NCBI GenBank assembly: GCA_035581425.1
Contig: DATJVP010000060.1
Coordinates: 1-64,000, forward strand
Length of the DNA stretch: 64,000 nt
DNA from: DASZHJ01 sp035581425
Lineage (GTDB): Bacteria; Pseudomonadota; Alphaproteobacteria; ATCC43930; CGMCC-115725
Direction of reading: 5' to 3'
The notes beneath the pieces are model-generated. The model saw only the letters and a list, made by a program, of their open reading frames with translations, had not been told where the DNA came from and ran no database searches. The first letter of the stretch is position 1. Each line of letters begins with the position of its first letter. Below, piece by piece: positions 52,580 to 62,844 of this stretch. A program made the position numbers and the translations under genes.

Positions 52580-53761
52580 TCAGATGACGCCGCGCCCACG
52601 CAGCCCCGCGATCCCCGCGGCGTCATAGCCGAGGCCGCGCAGGACCTCCTCGGTGTGCTGGCCGAGTTCCGGCGTCGGGCGATACTCCGCGGGTTCCGTG
52701 ACGCCGCTCAGGTGGATCGGCTGGCCAACGACCTCGATCTCGCCGAGCTTCGGATCCCGCACACGCTTGGCGATGCCGAGGTGTCGCACCTGCGGCTCGG
52801 AGAAAGTGCGGTCGATCGTGTTGATGGGCCCGCAGGGGACGCCGGCCTCGTTGAGGCGCGCAAGCCAATGGGCGCTGGGCTTCTTCCGCGTCACCGTTGC
52901 GATCCGCTCGTTGAGCGCCGCGCGATTGCGCGAGCGGAGCTCGTTGGTCGCATGCTCGGGATGCACGAGCAGCTCCGGCGCCTCGATCGCCTCGCAGAGC
53001 CGCGGCCAGAGCGCGCCGCCAGACGCGGCGATGTTGATGTGACCGTCGGCCGTCGGAAAGACGCCGGTCGGGATCGCCGTCGGGTGATCGTTCCCGGCCT
53101 GCTTCGGCACTTCGTGCGCCATGAGCCAGCGCGCGGCCTGGAAATCCAGCATGAAGATCTGCGCCTCCAGGAGCGAGGTGTGCACCCACTGCCCCCGCCC
53201 GATCGTCTCGCGCTGGAGCAGCGCCATCAGCACGCCCTGCGCCAGGAGCAATCCCGCCGTCAGATCGGCTATCGGGATCCCCACGCGCATCGGCCCCTGT
53301 CCAGGCATCCCCGTGATCGACATCAAGCCGCCCATTCCCTGCGCGATCTGGTCGACACCCGGCCGGGTTGCGTCGGGCCCCGTCTGCCCGAAACCGGAGA
53401 TGCTGCCATAGACGAGGCGCGGATTGACCTGGGCCACCGCCTCGTAATCGATGCCCAGGCGTCGCTTCACGTCCGAGCGGAAATTTTCGATCACGACGTC
53501 CACGCGCTTCGCGAGCTCCAGGAAGATCGCCTTCCCCTCATCGCTCTTGAGATTGAGCGTCATGCTGCGCTTGTTGCGGTGCAGGTTCTGATAATCGAAA
53601 CCTGTCCGCTTGCTTCCGGTCGCGTCGCCGCGTGCTCCGCCCGGGAGCTCGATCTCCAGCACGTCCGCCCCCCAATCCGCGAGCTGGCGCCCGCAGGTAG
53701 GACCGGCGCGGTGCAAGGTGAGATCGAGAACCGAGAAGCGTGCAAGGGGCAGTGTCGTCAT
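52580..53761 (-). CDS. CaiB/BaiF family CoA-transferase
   Basis: 393 aa class III CoA-transferase that moves CoA between carboxylic acids through an enzyme-Asp thioester. Family marks: LDLTLHRAGPTCGRQLADWGADV-like start (split here as LDLTLHRAGP and LADWGADVLEIE), NKRSMTLNL, SISGFGQTG and the candidate nucleophile Asp in PGVDQIAQGMGG. The ATG at 53761 gives the usual length. Last gene of the isochorismatase-deacetylase-CoA-transferase unit; 52 nt after the upstream gene. Confidence 0.9.
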   Translation of the reverse strand: MTTLPLARFSVLDLTLHRAGPTCGRQLADWGADVLEIELPGGARGDATGSKRTGFDYQNLHRNKRSMTLNLKSDEGKAIFLELAKRVDVVIENFRSDVKRRLGIDYEAVAQVNPRLVYGSISGFGQTGPDATRPGVDQIAQGMGGLMSITGMPGQGPMRVGIPIADLTAGLLLAQGVLMALLQRETIGRGQWVHTSLLEAQIFMLDFQAARWLMAHEVPKQAGNDHPTAIPTGVFPTADGHINIAASGGALWPRLCEAIEAPELLVHPEHATNELRSRNRAALNERIATVTRKKPSAHWLARLNEAGVPCGPINTIDRTFSEPQVRHLGIAKRVRDPKLGEIEVVGQPIHLSGVTEPAEYRPTPELGQHTEEVLRGLGYDAAGIAGLRGRGVI

Positions 53762-53813
53762 GGGGTTGCTCTCCGAATTCTGGGCGGCGGAGGCTCGAGG
53801 CGAGTGTTGAGCC

Positions 53814-54737
53814 TCAGGCCTGCGCCGCGAAGGCGTCGAGAATCTCGGCGCCGGTCGCCGGCCACACGTCGCGATGGTTCGCGATGTGCTGCAGCGCCTG
53901 CTCCAATGCACCGATCCGAAACGGCTGTCCGATCGCCCAAGGATGGAGCGAAAGCGTCATGACGCGCCCGCCCCCTGCCGCCGCCTCGTTGTAGAGGAGG
54001 TCGAACTGATCGCAGACTTGCTGCACGAAGGCAGCTTCGGAATGCCGGTTCTGGACAAGGATCACGACGTCGTCGATGTCGTTCGAGAGCGGCAGGCTGT
54101 GGATCGGGCGCGTCTCCGTCCGCATCGCATAGGGCATGTCGTCGTTCACCCAGTCGCAGACGTACTCGATGCCGGCCGCGGCGATGAGATCGAGGGTCGA
54201 GAAGGACTCCGATCGTGCCGGCGAAAGCCAGCCGCGGACCTTCTGCCCGGAGACGCCGCGGAGGATCGCGAGCGACTCCTCGACGAGTTTCTGCTCCTGT
54301 TCTTTCGGCAAGCCTTCGTAGTGGAGATGGTCCATGTCGAGGCCGTGGCCGATCGCCTCCCAACCGTGCTCGACGCAGGACTTGACGAGCGAAGGGTAGC
54401 GCATAGCGACGGCCGCGTTGATTGCGACCGAGGGGCGGATCCCGAAGCGCTCGAGCGCCTGCATGACGCGGAAGATCCCAACGCGGTTGCCATAGTCGCG
54501 GAGCGTGTAGTGCCGCAAATCCGGATAGGCCGTCACGAGCGCGCCCGGCGCCTTGAAGGGCTTTCCCGCCATGTCCAGCGGGAACCATTCCAGGGCGACG
54601 ACGACCCAGAGCGCGACCCGCGCCCCGTTGGGCCAGCGTACGGGCTTGCGCCGATGCAGCATCGACCACGGATAGCGATCGTGGTCCATGCCGTGCCGGC
54701 GTCGCCGGTACTCGAGATAGTCCGGCGGCAGGGTCAC
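53814..54737 (-). CDS. Polysaccharide deacetylase-fold hydrolase, PuuE-like (copy 1)
   Basis: 307 aa, NodB-type fold. GTG start at 54737 overlaps the upstream stop. In place of the TFDDGP motif of sugar deacetylases it has a RDYGNRVGIFR segment, and the metal-type His motif region reads GHGLDMDHLH, with histidines at the expected spacing. Late motif LSLHPWAIGQP is typical of the PuuE/allantoinase and cyclic imide hydrolase group. It is therefore predicted to open an amide or ureide ring rather than deacetylate sugar. Paralogous to the gene upstream. Confidence 0.85.
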   Translation of the reverse strand: MTLPPDYLEYRRRRHGMDHDRYPWSMLHRRKPVRWPNGARVALWVVVALEWFPLDMAGKPFKAPGALVTAYPDLRHYTLRDYGNRVGIFRVMQALERFGIRPSVAINAAVAMRYPSLVKSCVEHGWEAIGHGLDMDHLHYEGLPKEQEQKLVEESLAILRGVSGQKVRGWLSPARSESFSTLDLIAAAGIEYVCDWVNDDMPYAMRTETRPIHSLPLSNDIDDVVILVQNRHSEAAFVQQVCDQFDLLYNEAAAGGGRVMTLSLHPWAIGQPFRIGALEQALQHIANHRDVWPATGAEILDAFAAQA

Positions 54738-55648
54738 GGCGCCGCTCCCACGGGCTCCGAGGCTCGCACGAAGGCGTCGAAGTCGTTCGCGAGGAAATGC
54801 GCCGCGATCTCGCGGCCGGTCGCGCGCCACACTTGGTCATGGCCCACGATGTAGGCGAGCGCCTCCTCGAATGCCGCGATGCGATAGGGCTGACCCACGA
54901 GATAAGGGTGAAGCGGAATGCACATGACGGTGCCGGACTCCGCGCCCTCCTGGTAGAGGCGGTCGAACTGGCGCTTGATGATCTCGCCATAGGCGCGCGG
55001 GCTCAACGCATTCCCCGTGAAGACGATGGCGTCGTTCATCTCGAGCGAATAGGGAATGCTCACGAGCCGGCCGCGCGCGGTCTTCACGGGAGACGGCTGG
55101 TCGTCGTGGAAGAGGTCGCAGCAGTAGCTGAGTCCCATCTCCGCGATGAGATCGAGCGTGCGCTCGGTGTAGGTGAGCGCGGGCGCGAGCCAACCGTCGA
55201 GCTTCTGGCCCGTATATCTCTTCACGGTGTCGATCGAATCCCGAACCACCGTGCGCTCCTGCTCCTCGCTCATCTCGAAGAGGTAGCGCGTGTTATAAGT
55301 GCCATGAGAGTAGAACTCCCAGCCGCGCTTCGCGCATTCCTCGATCACCTCGGGATGGTGCTGGCACATCGCGACATTGAGCGAGACGCTGCCGCGCATG
55401 CCGCAGCGGTCGAATGCCTCGAGCATTCTCTGGAAGCCCGCGCGGTTGCCGTAATCCCGGTAGGAATATCCGAGCACGTCGGGCGCGGGCCGCGGCCAGG
55501 CTCCGCGGACGGGGTTCTTCGGGGGATCCAGCTCATAAAATTCGATGTTCGGCGCGAGCCAGAAGGCGACACGGGCGCCGCCGGGCCAGCGGATCCTGGG
55601 ACGCCGGTCGTAGGGAAGGTAATCGTAGAGGCCGGGGTCGCGCTTCAA
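54734..55648 (-). CDS. Polysaccharide deacetylase-fold hydrolase, PuuE-like (copy 2)
   Basis: 304 aa. A TTG start at 55648 is proposed from TGAGG 7 nt upstream and the length of its paralogue; no ATG or GTG gives a better fit. It has RDYGNRAGFQR like its paralogue, but the His motif region reads SHGTYNTRYL, lacking the second His. This resembles metal-independent PuuE allantoinases. Late motif IPLHPYLVGQP matches. Overlaps copy 1 by 4 nt, suggesting a paired function, perhaps hetero-oligomeric. Confidence 0.82.
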   Translation of the reverse strand: MKRDPGLYDYLPYDRRPRIRWPGGARVAFWLAPNIEFYELDPPKNPVRGAWPRPAPDVLGYSYRDYGNRAGFQRMLEAFDRCGMRGSVSLNVAMCQHHPEVIEECAKRGWEFYSHGTYNTRYLFEMSEEQERTVVRDSIDTVKRYTGQKLDGWLAPALTYTERTLDLIAEMGLSYCCDLFHDDQPSPVKTARGRLVSIPYSLEMNDAIVFTGNALSPRAYGEIIKRQFDRLYQEGAESGTVMCIPLHPYLVGQPYRIAAFEEALAYIVGHDQVWRATGREIAAHFLANDFDAFVRASEPVGAAP

Positions 55649-55656
55649 GATGCGCC

Positions 55657-56334
55657 TCAGTCGTTGACGGGCTGGTAGCGGCGCATGAAGTCGATCACCT
55701 CCGCCACGGGAACCACGTCCGCGTACTTGATCGCCATGTCGTAGAGATTGGCGTAATGCGGGCTCTCGTGCTTGTCGGCGCAGCACTCCTCCGGGACGAT
55801 GGTGCGGAAGCTGCGCGAGAGGCTGTCGATCACCGTCGCGCGCACGCAGCCGGAGGTCGAGCCGCCCGTCACCACCACCGTGTCGACGCGATGGAAGGTG
55901 AAGAGCGACCCCAGATTGGTCTCGAAGAAAGCCGAGGCCATGCGCTTATTGACGACGATGTCGCGCGTGCGGTCGATCCGCAGGCGATCGTCGAGCTCGG
56001 CGCGGCGCGAACCCACCTTGATGTTCTGGAGCGAGTCCGGCGTGTTCGTCCGCGTGCCCCAGATGCCGCAGTCCTCGCCGGAATCCATATAGGCGACGTG
56101 CGTCCAGACGACCGGACAGTTCTTGGCGCGGAAGAGCTCAGCGAGCTCGTTGACATAGTCGAGCTGCCGCGGATCGGTCTCATAGGCTGTCTTGAATTCC
56201 GCGGGGCGCGTGTAGGCGTTCTGGAGATCGACGTTGATGAGCGCGGGCTTGCGGCCGAAGCCGAAACGCTTTCGCGTGGGATTGGCCTTTATCTCCTGAT
56301 AAAGCTCGCGCGCCGTCTTGTCCGATCGCTCCAT
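55657..56334 (-). CDS. Isochorismatase-fold cysteine hydrolase
   Basis: 225 aa. The catalytic triad of the family is present: D36 in INVDLQNAY, K130 in VVNKRMASAFFET and C163 in GGSTSGCVRATVID, including the cis-peptide region before Cys. Related enzymes hydrolyse N-carbamoylsarcosine, ureidoacrylate, nicotinamide, maleamate or biuret. Here it likely removes an amide or carbamoyl group from a ring-opened product. The ATG at 56334 follows GGAGGAGAG. First gene of the leftward unit, divergent from the second liv operon across 125 nt. Confidence 0.9.
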   Translation of the reverse strand: MERSDKTARELYQEIKANPTRKRFGFGRKPALINVDLQNAYTRPAEFKTAYETDPRQLDYVNELAELFRAKNCPVVWTHVAYMDSGEDCGIWGTRTNTPDSLQNIKVGSRRAELDDRLRIDRTRDIVVNKRMASAFFETNLGSLFTFHRVDTVVVTGGSTSGCVRATVIDSLSRSFRTIVPEECCADKHESPHYANLYDMAIKYADVVPVAEVIDFMRRYQPVND

Positions 56335-56459
56335 CGTCTCTCCTCCGCTCGTCGTCCGTGCCGAGTTTCTCCAGGTAAATCGGCACGAAAGACATAGCAT
56401 TCGCTCGGGTGCCGCGCTATGAGTCGCAAAAGGCGTCAACTCAATGCCGGAGGGTCAGG

Positions 56460-57677
56460 ATGTCAGGGGATCGTCGTTCCGTCAGCCGGCGCGGTGTGCT
56501 CGCCGGCGCCGCCGCAGTCGCTGCCGTCGGAGCACCCGCCGTGCTGCACGCTCAGGCCCAATCGGTGAAAGTCGGCATCATTCATCCCGTGACCGGTGGT
56601 GTCTCGTATTCCGGGACCCAAGGTCGCGCGGGCGCGCTGATGGCGGTCGAGGACGTGAACGGCAAGGGCGGGATCAAGTCGCTGGGCGGTGCGAAGATCG
56701 AAGCGCTGCTCTCGGATGCGCAGTCGAAGGTCGACGTCGCGGTCTCCGAGATCGAGAAGTACAACGAGGCCGGCGTATCCGCGATCGTCGGCGGCTATGC
56801 GAGCTTCATCTGCCTCGCGACGACGCAGGCGGCGGCGAAGCACGACATCCCCTACGTCGTCGATGTCGGCACCGACGACCGCATCGTCTCGGGCGGACTC
56901 ACCAACACCTTCCGTTTCAGCCCGGGCTACGGCGTCTTCGTCAAGACGGCCGTGCCCGCACTCAAGGACATCAATGCGGCCGCGGGCAATCCCGCGAAGA
57001 CAGCGATCATCGTCCATGAGGACTCAGCCTTCGGCACTGGCACGGCGGGGCTTCTCGCGAAGGAGCTGCCGGGGATCGGTATCGAGGTGCTGGAGGTGAT
57101 CAAGCATCCGACCCCCACCCTCGACTTCAACAACATCGTGCTCACGATCAAGGCCAAGAACCCGGACATCGTGATCCCCGCCAACTACTACAACGAGTAC
57201 GTCATCCTCGCGCGCACCATGCTGCAGCAGAAGGTGCGCCCCAAGGCGATCTACTCAGTGCTCGGCGGCGGCGCCTCGCAATATCGCTTCCTGAAGGAAT
57301 TCCCCGAGGCCGCCAAATTCATCATGGACTGCAATCACTGGTACAATCCCAAGATCCCGGCAGCGCTCGAGCTGAAGCAGCGGACTGCCGCGAAGGACCT
57401 CTTCTATACCTATGAGGTCTTCCTCAATTACACCGCGGTGATGCTGCTCGCCGATGCACTGGAGCGCGCGGCCTCGACCGATCGTGCGAAGATCACGCAG
57501 GCTCTCGCCTCCAGCACCTGGAGCGGCCACTTCATGCCCTATGGGCCCACCAAGTTCGAGAATGGGCAGAACGCCGGCGCGCGCGCCGTGAACCTGCAGG
57601 TGCAGGACAACGACATCAAGGTGATCCTGCCGGCGGAATTCGCGAACGCGAAGCCGGTCTTCCCGATGCCGGCGTGA
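56460..57677 (+). CDS. ABC transporter substrate-binding protein (LivK type, system 2, Tat signal)
   Basis: 405 aa. The N-terminus carries a twin-arginine-like signal (SRRGVLAGAAAVAAV, cleavage near HAQAQ), so export may be via Tat. The mature protein has the periplasmic-binding fold: VKVGIIHPVTGGVSYSGTQG, MAVEDVNGKGG, VDVGTDDRIVSGG. The ATG at 56460 follows GGAGGG. It heads the rightward livK-H-M-G-F-lyase operon and lies opposite the isochorismatase gene, suggesting common regulation. Confidence 0.92.
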   Translation: MSGDRRSVSRRGVLAGAAAVAAVGAPAVLHAQAQSVKVGIIHPVTGGVSYSGTQGRAGALMAVEDVNGKGGIKSLGGAKIEALLSDAQSKVDVAVSEIEKYNEAGVSAIVGGYASFICLATTQAAAKHDIPYVVDVGTDDRIVSGGLTNTFRFSPGYGVFVKTAVPALKDINAAAGNPAKTAIIVHEDSAFGTGTAGLLAKELPGIGIEVLEVIKHPTPTLDFNNIVLTIKAKNPDIVIPANYYNEYVILARTMLQQKVRPKAIYSVLGGGASQYRFLKEFPEAAKFIMDCNHWYNPKIPAALELKQRTAAKDLFYTYEVFLNYTAVMLLADALERAASTDRAKITQALASSTWSGHFMPYGPTKFENGQNAGARAVNLQVQDNDIKVILPAEFANAKPVFPMPA

Positions 57678-57756
57678 TCGCGGATCGAGCCGTGTCGAGG
57701 GTTCGGGACAGCTCTCGCGGCGCCGTCCCGGCCGACGTCTCTCCGCAGCGCGCGAC

Positions 57757-58629
57757 ATGCTTCAAATCCAGATCCTGCTGCCGGCCATCCTGAACGGGCT
57801 CGCGACGGGCGCCGTCTACGCGTTGGTCGCGCTGGGATTGACGCTCATCTACGGCGTACTGCACATCGTGAACTTCGCGCATGGCAGCCTGCTGATGCTC
57901 GCACTCTACGGGGTTTATTTCCTTTATACGCTGCTGGGCATCGATCCCTATCTCGCCCTGCCGATCATGGTGCCCGCGATGTTCTGCCTGGGCTACGCGC
58001 TACAGCGCTCGGTGATCGCGACTGCAAGCCACGGCAGGGAGGAGAACATTCTTCTGGTGACGCTCGGCCTCGCCGTCATCATCGACAACCTCTCGCTTTA
58101 TTTCTGGAGTGCCGACACCCGCACCGTCAATCCGAGTTACGCCTTCGAGACCATCGATTTCGGCGTCGCCTTCATCGCCGTGCCCAAGGCCGTGTCGTTC
58201 TTGGGCGCGCTCGCAGTGGCGGCGCTGCTCTGGCTACTGATCCAGCGCACCGATCTCGGCAAGGCCATTCGCGCGCTCGCCCGCGAGCGCCGCGGCGCCG
58301 AGCTCGTGGGGATCGACACCGAGCACGTCTACGCCATGAGCTTCGGCATTGGGATCGCTTGTGTCGGCGCGGCAGCCTGTCTGCTGCTGCCGAGCTACTA
58401 CGTCCATCCCGGAGTCGGCGAGAGCTTCGTTCCGATCGCCTTCACCATCGTCGTCCTCGGCGGGATGGGGAGCTTCGCGGGCGCGCTCGCCGGCGGCCTC
58501 ATGATCGGGGTCACGGAATCGCTTGGCGGACTCTTCCTCGGCGAGAACCTCGGCAGGATCGGCGTCTTCGCGATCTTCATCGCGATCCTGCTGTTCCGGC
58601 CGACCGGGCTCTTCGGTCAACGCGCGTGA
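57757..58629 (+). CDS. livH: Branched-chain-type ABC transporter permease (LivH, system 2)
   Basis: 290 aa permease with about eight helices. VALGLTLIYGVLHIVNFAHGS near the N-terminus (given in two family blocks), coupling loop ALARERRGAELVGI and LGGMGSFAGALAGGL define LivH. Lies 79 nt after the binding-protein gene and 7 nt before livM. Confidence 0.92.
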   Translation: MLQIQILLPAILNGLATGAVYALVALGLTLIYGVLHIVNFAHGSLLMLALYGVYFLYTLLGIDPYLALPIMVPAMFCLGYALQRSVIATASHGREENILLVTLGLAVIIDNLSLYFWSADTRTVNPSYAFETIDFGVAFIAVPKAVSFLGALAVAALLWLLIQRTDLGKAIRALARERRGAELVGIDTEHVYAMSFGIGIACVGAAACLLLPSYYVHPGVGESFVPIAFTIVVLGGMGSFAGALAGGLMIGVTESLGGLFLGENLGRIGVFAIFIAILLFRPTGLFGQRA

Positions 58630-58636
58630 GGCACCG

Positions 58637-59588
58637 ATGAGGACTCCGGGAGCCCTCGCCGTCGCGGTGATCCTGGCGCTGGTGCCCCTGCCGCTCCTGG
58701 TTCAGTCGGGATTCTGGCTCCAGTTCACGATCTTCACGCTTTATTTCGCCCTGCTCGGCCAAAGCTGGAACCTACTCGGCGGGTATGGCGGACAGCGGAG
58801 CTTCGGGCACGCCGCCTTCTTCGGTACCGGCGCCTATGCAGCCGCCATCCTGCAAGTCGATCTCGGAATCAATCCGTGGCTTTGCCTCGTACTCGCGGGG
58901 CTCCTCGGTGCTGTGGCCGGCGGCCTCGTCGGCGCGCTCAGCTTTCGCTATGGGCTCCGCGGCTCCTATTTCGCGCTCGTGACCTTGGCCTTCGCCGAGG
59001 TCTTCCGGATCGTCGCGGACTCCGTCCCCTTCACCGGCGCCGGCGTCGGTTTCCAGATTCCACTCCGGCAGAGCGCCGCGAATTTCCAGTTCCACGACAA
59101 GGCGGGATTCTATTTTGTGATCCTAGCGCTCACCGCGCTCGCGACGGCAATTGCCTGGTGGATAGAGAATTCGCGCTTCGGCGCCGCACTCGGTGCCGTA
59201 CGCGAGAATGAGGACGCCGCGCGCGCTCTCGGCATCGACATCGACCGCACCAAGCTCCAGGCGATCATGCTATCGGGCGTGCTCGCGGGTTTCGCCGGCA
59301 GCTTCTACGTCCAGTATTTTCTTTATCTCGATCCGCGTCTCGCTTATGGCGTCGAGATCTCCGTCACCGCGCTGCTGGTGCCGCTGGTCGGCGGAGCGGG
59401 GACGGTGCTGGGTCCACTGATCGGCGCTGTTGCGCTGCGCGCGCTCAACGAGCTCAGCAGCGGCCTTACCGGCGGCGCGCCCGGATTGAATCTCGTCCTC
59501 TACGGGGCACTCCTGATCGCGATCCTTGCGTTCTTGCCGGACGGCCTCGTGAGCCTGATCCCGCGTCTTCGCCGCGGAAGGTTGCGCC

Positions 59589-59596
<8 letters not shown>
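58637..59596 (+). CDS. livM: Branched-chain-type ABC transporter permease (LivM, system 2)
   Basis: 319 aa permease. LivM features include GGYGGQRSFGHAAFFGTGAY, FRYGLRGSYFALVTLAFAE and the loop AVRENEDAARALGIDIDR. The ATG at 58637 directly follows the livH stop. The 3' end overlaps livG by 8 nt. Confidence 0.92.
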
Positions 59597-60321
<725 letters not shown>

Positions 60322-60329
<8 letters not shown>

Positions 60330-61023
60330 GGTCGCGGGACTGGCAGCAGGCTATGACGCGCTCCCGGTGCTCCGCGGCATCGACTTCGAGATCGCCGCAG
60401 GCGAGATCGTCGCCGTGCTTGGCAGCAATGGCGCCGGCAAATCGACCCTGAACAACGCGCTCTCGGGCATCCTCCGCCCGAGCGCGGGCTCGATCCGTTT
60501 CGAGGGCGTCGAGATCTCGGGGTCCGCACCCGCATCGATCGTGGCGCTCGGCCTCATCCAAGTGCCGGAGGGCCGGCGCGTCTTTCCGAACCTCAGCGTG
60601 CGCGAGAACCTCGAGCTCGGCAGCTACCGCCGCGGGCGAGCGCGACGCGCGCGAAACCTCGAGCGCGTGAGCGAGATCTTCCCCCGCCTCCGAGAGCGCA
60701 TGGCGCAATCCGCGGGCACGCTCTCCGGCGGCGAGCAGCAGATGCTCGCGATCGGCCGCGGTCTGATGGCGGAGCCGCGGCTCCTTATCCTCGACGAGCC
60801 CTCGCTCGGCCTCTCGCCGCTCCTCGTCGAGGAGATGTTCGCGCTCGTCGCCCGCATCCGCGGAGAGGGACTTTCGGTGCTGCTGGTCGAGCAGAATGTG
60901 ATGCAGTCGCTCGCCGTCGCCGATCGCGCCTATGTGCTGGAGCACGGCGAATTCGCACTCACCGGTCCGGCCGCGGAGCTGCTCTCCCATCCAAGGCTCC
61001 GTCAGGCCTATCTGGGGTTATGA
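60322..61023 (+). CDS. livF: Branched-chain-type ABC transporter ATP-binding protein (LivF, system 2)
   Basis: 233 aa ATPase. Walker A GSNGAGKST, signature LSGGEQQMLAIGRGL and Walker B LLILDEPSLGLSP, typical LivF. Its stop overlaps the start of the lyase gene (ATGA), so the lyase is produced with the transporter. Confidence 0.93.
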
Positions 61024-61895
61024 CCATGACGTCGCTCCGCTCCCGACTGCAACAGCAGGAAATCTTGGTGGCGCCCGGCTGCTACGATGCGCTGTCGGCC
61101 CATTTGATCGAGCGCGCGGGCTTTCCCGCGGCCTATCTCTCCGGTGCGTCCATCGCCTACACGCGGCTCGCCCGGCCCGATATCGGGCTGGTGAGCCTCA
61201 GCGAGATCGCGGACACCATCGGCGCCATTGGCGAGCGCTTGACGATCCCGCTCATCGTCGATGCCGACACCGGCTTCGGGAACGCGCTCAACACGATCCG
61301 GACGGTGAAGCTCTTCGCGAACCGCGGCGCCACTGCGATCCAGCTCGAGGATCAGGCCATGCCCAAGCGCTGCGGCCACCTCGCAGACAAGATGCTTGTC
61401 CCCGCTGGCGAGATGGTCGGCAAACTCAAGGCCGCGCTCGATGCGCGCCCGAGCGACGAGACTCTCATCATCGCGCGCACGGATGCCATCGCGGTTGAAG
61501 GCTTCGAGGCAGCGCTCGACCGCGCCGAGGCCTATCGCGAGGCGGGCGCAGATCTGCTCTTCATCGAGGCGCCCCGCAGCGATGCCGAGCTCGCCGCAAT
61601 CGGCAAGCGCTTCAAAGGCCGCGCCCCTCTCATGGCCAACATGGTCGAGGGCGGCAAGACGCCCGCGAAGACGGCGGCGGAGCTTCAAGCGCTGGGGTTC
61701 TCGCTCGTGATCTTCCCCGGCGGCACGGTCCGGGCGCTCCTCTACGGTCTCGAGAACTATCTCGCAAGCCTCCGCCAGCATGGGGGCACCGGACCCTATC
61801 GAGACCGAATGGCGGATTTCGCCGGATTGAACGAGATCATCGGCACCCCCGAAATGCTCCGCCTGGGAGCGCGCTATGACATCGAGAAGACATAG
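61020..61895 (+). CDS. Isocitrate lyase / PEP mutase family enzyme
   Basis: 291 aa TIM-barrel lyase. Family marks are APGCYDALSAHLIERAGF, the Mg-binding region VDADTGFGN and QLEDQAMPKRCGH, in which KRCGH replaces the KKCGH loop of methylisocitrate/isocitrate lyases. Relatives include 2-methylisocitrate lyase, 2,3-dimethylmalate lyase, oxaloacetate decarboxylase and carboxyphosphonoenolpyruvate mutase; which reaction it performs is open. Its fusion into the liv operon by ATGA overlap suggests it acts on a C-C bond in the catabolism of the imported compound. Confidence 0.88.
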   Translation: MTMTSLRSRLQQQEILVAPGCYDALSAHLIERAGFPAAYLSGASIAYTRLARPDIGLVSLSEIADTIGAIGERLTIPLIVDADTGFGNALNTIRTVKLFANRGATAIQLEDQAMPKRCGHLADKMLVPAGEMVGKLKAALDARPSDETLIIARTDAIAVEGFEAALDRAEAYREAGADLLFIEAPRSDAELAAIGKRFKGRAPLMANMVEGGKTPAKTAAELQALGFSLVIFPGGTVRALLYGLENYLASLRQHGGTGPYRDRMADFAGLNEIIGTPEMLRLGARYDIEKT

Positions 61896-62030
61896 CCGAG
61901 GGCATGGGGTGCGGCCGATGCCGAATTTTGACACTCTGGGTTTAGAGCGGGGGGTGATTAGAGTTCCATTCACTAGAACGGCAGCAAGCACTGGCAACTC
62001 TTCAGATCGAATCCCGAGAGGAGACGAAAG

Positions 62031-62813
62031 ATGCCAGCAGCGATCCCCCACAAGATAAAGCGCTATGGCTGGATACCCGATCTGCCCGACGCGCGAGACC
62101 ACCTCTACGCGGCTCCCGCGCCCGTGCTGAGGACGCTGCCCACGAAAGTGGACCTGCGGCCGGGATGCCCGCCAGTCTACGACCAGGGCCAGCTCGGCAG
62201 CTGCACCGCGAACGCGATCGGCGCCGCGCTCCAGTTCGACCGCATGAAGCAGTCGCTGGCCCCGAACTTCGTGCCGTCGCGCCTCTTCATCTATTACAAC
62301 GAGCGCGCGATGGAGGGCACGATTTCGACGGACAGCGGCGCGCAAATCCGTGACGGGATCAAATGCGTCACCAAGCAGGGTGCGTGCCCCGAGCTGGATT
62401 GGCCCTACGACATCACGAAGTTCGCGGTGGCCCCGCCCAAGCAGGATTATCTGGAAGCGCTCGGCAACCGTGCCGTGAGCTACAGCCGGCTCGTGCAAAA
62501 CCTGAACCTGCTCAAGGGCTGCCTCGCCTCGGGCTATCCCTTCGTCTTCGGCTTCTCCGTCTACGAGAGTTTCGAGAGCCAGGCCGTCGCGCAAACCGGG
62601 ATGGTACCGATGCCCTCGCCCAGCGAGCAGAGCATCGGCGGACACGCCGTCATGGCCGTCGGCTATGACGACAGCAGCAATCGCTTCATCGTGCGCAATT
62701 CCTGGGCTGCGACTTGGGGCATCGGCGGCTACTTCATGATGCCGTACGCCTACGTCACGGACTCGAATCTCGCGGACGATCTCTGGACGATCCGCCTGGT
62801 CTCGACGAAATGA
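62031..62813 (+). CDS. Papain-like C1 family cysteine peptidase
   Basis: 260 aa. The catalytic residues are visible: C58 in DQGQLGSCTANA, with the oxyanion Gln (Q52), H205 in GGHAVMAVGYDD and N223 in VRNSWAATWGIGGYF. The N-terminus RYGWIPDLPDARDHLYAAP goes directly into the mature domain; there is no signal peptide and no I29-type propeptide. It may therefore be active on folding and held in check by another factor. The ATG at 62031 follows GAGAGGAGA. A gene for a matching type of inhibitor lies convergently 31 nt away. Confidence 0.9.
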   Translation: MPAAIPHKIKRYGWIPDLPDARDHLYAAPAPVLRTLPTKVDLRPGCPPVYDQGQLGSCTANAIGAALQFDRMKQSLAPNFVPSRLFIYYNERAMEGTISTDSGAQIRDGIKCVTKQGACPELDWPYDITKFAVAPPKQDYLEALGNRAVSYSRLVQNLNLLKGCLASGYPFVFGFSVYESFESQAVAQTGMVPMPSPSEQSIGGHAVMAVGYDDSSNRFIVRNSWAATWGIGGYFMMPYAYVTDSNLADDLWTIRLVSTK

Positions 62814-62821
62814 CGAGGTGA

Positions 62822-62843
62822 CCTGGCGTGAGCCGGCGCCAGG
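62822..62843. terminator. Bidirectional terminator-like hairpin between peptidase and inhibitor genes
   Basis: CCTGGCG and CGCCAGG form a perfect 7-bp stem with an 8-nt loop in the 31-nt gap between the two convergent genes. It could end both transcripts. Confidence 0.45.
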
Positions 62844-62844
62844 C

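Noticed and set aside
61928..61965. TTGACA followed by AT-rich sequence upstream of the C1 peptidase gene as a sigma-70 promoter
   Set aside because: No acceptable -10 element occurs at 16-18 nt spacing; the nearest candidates are 21-25 nt away.
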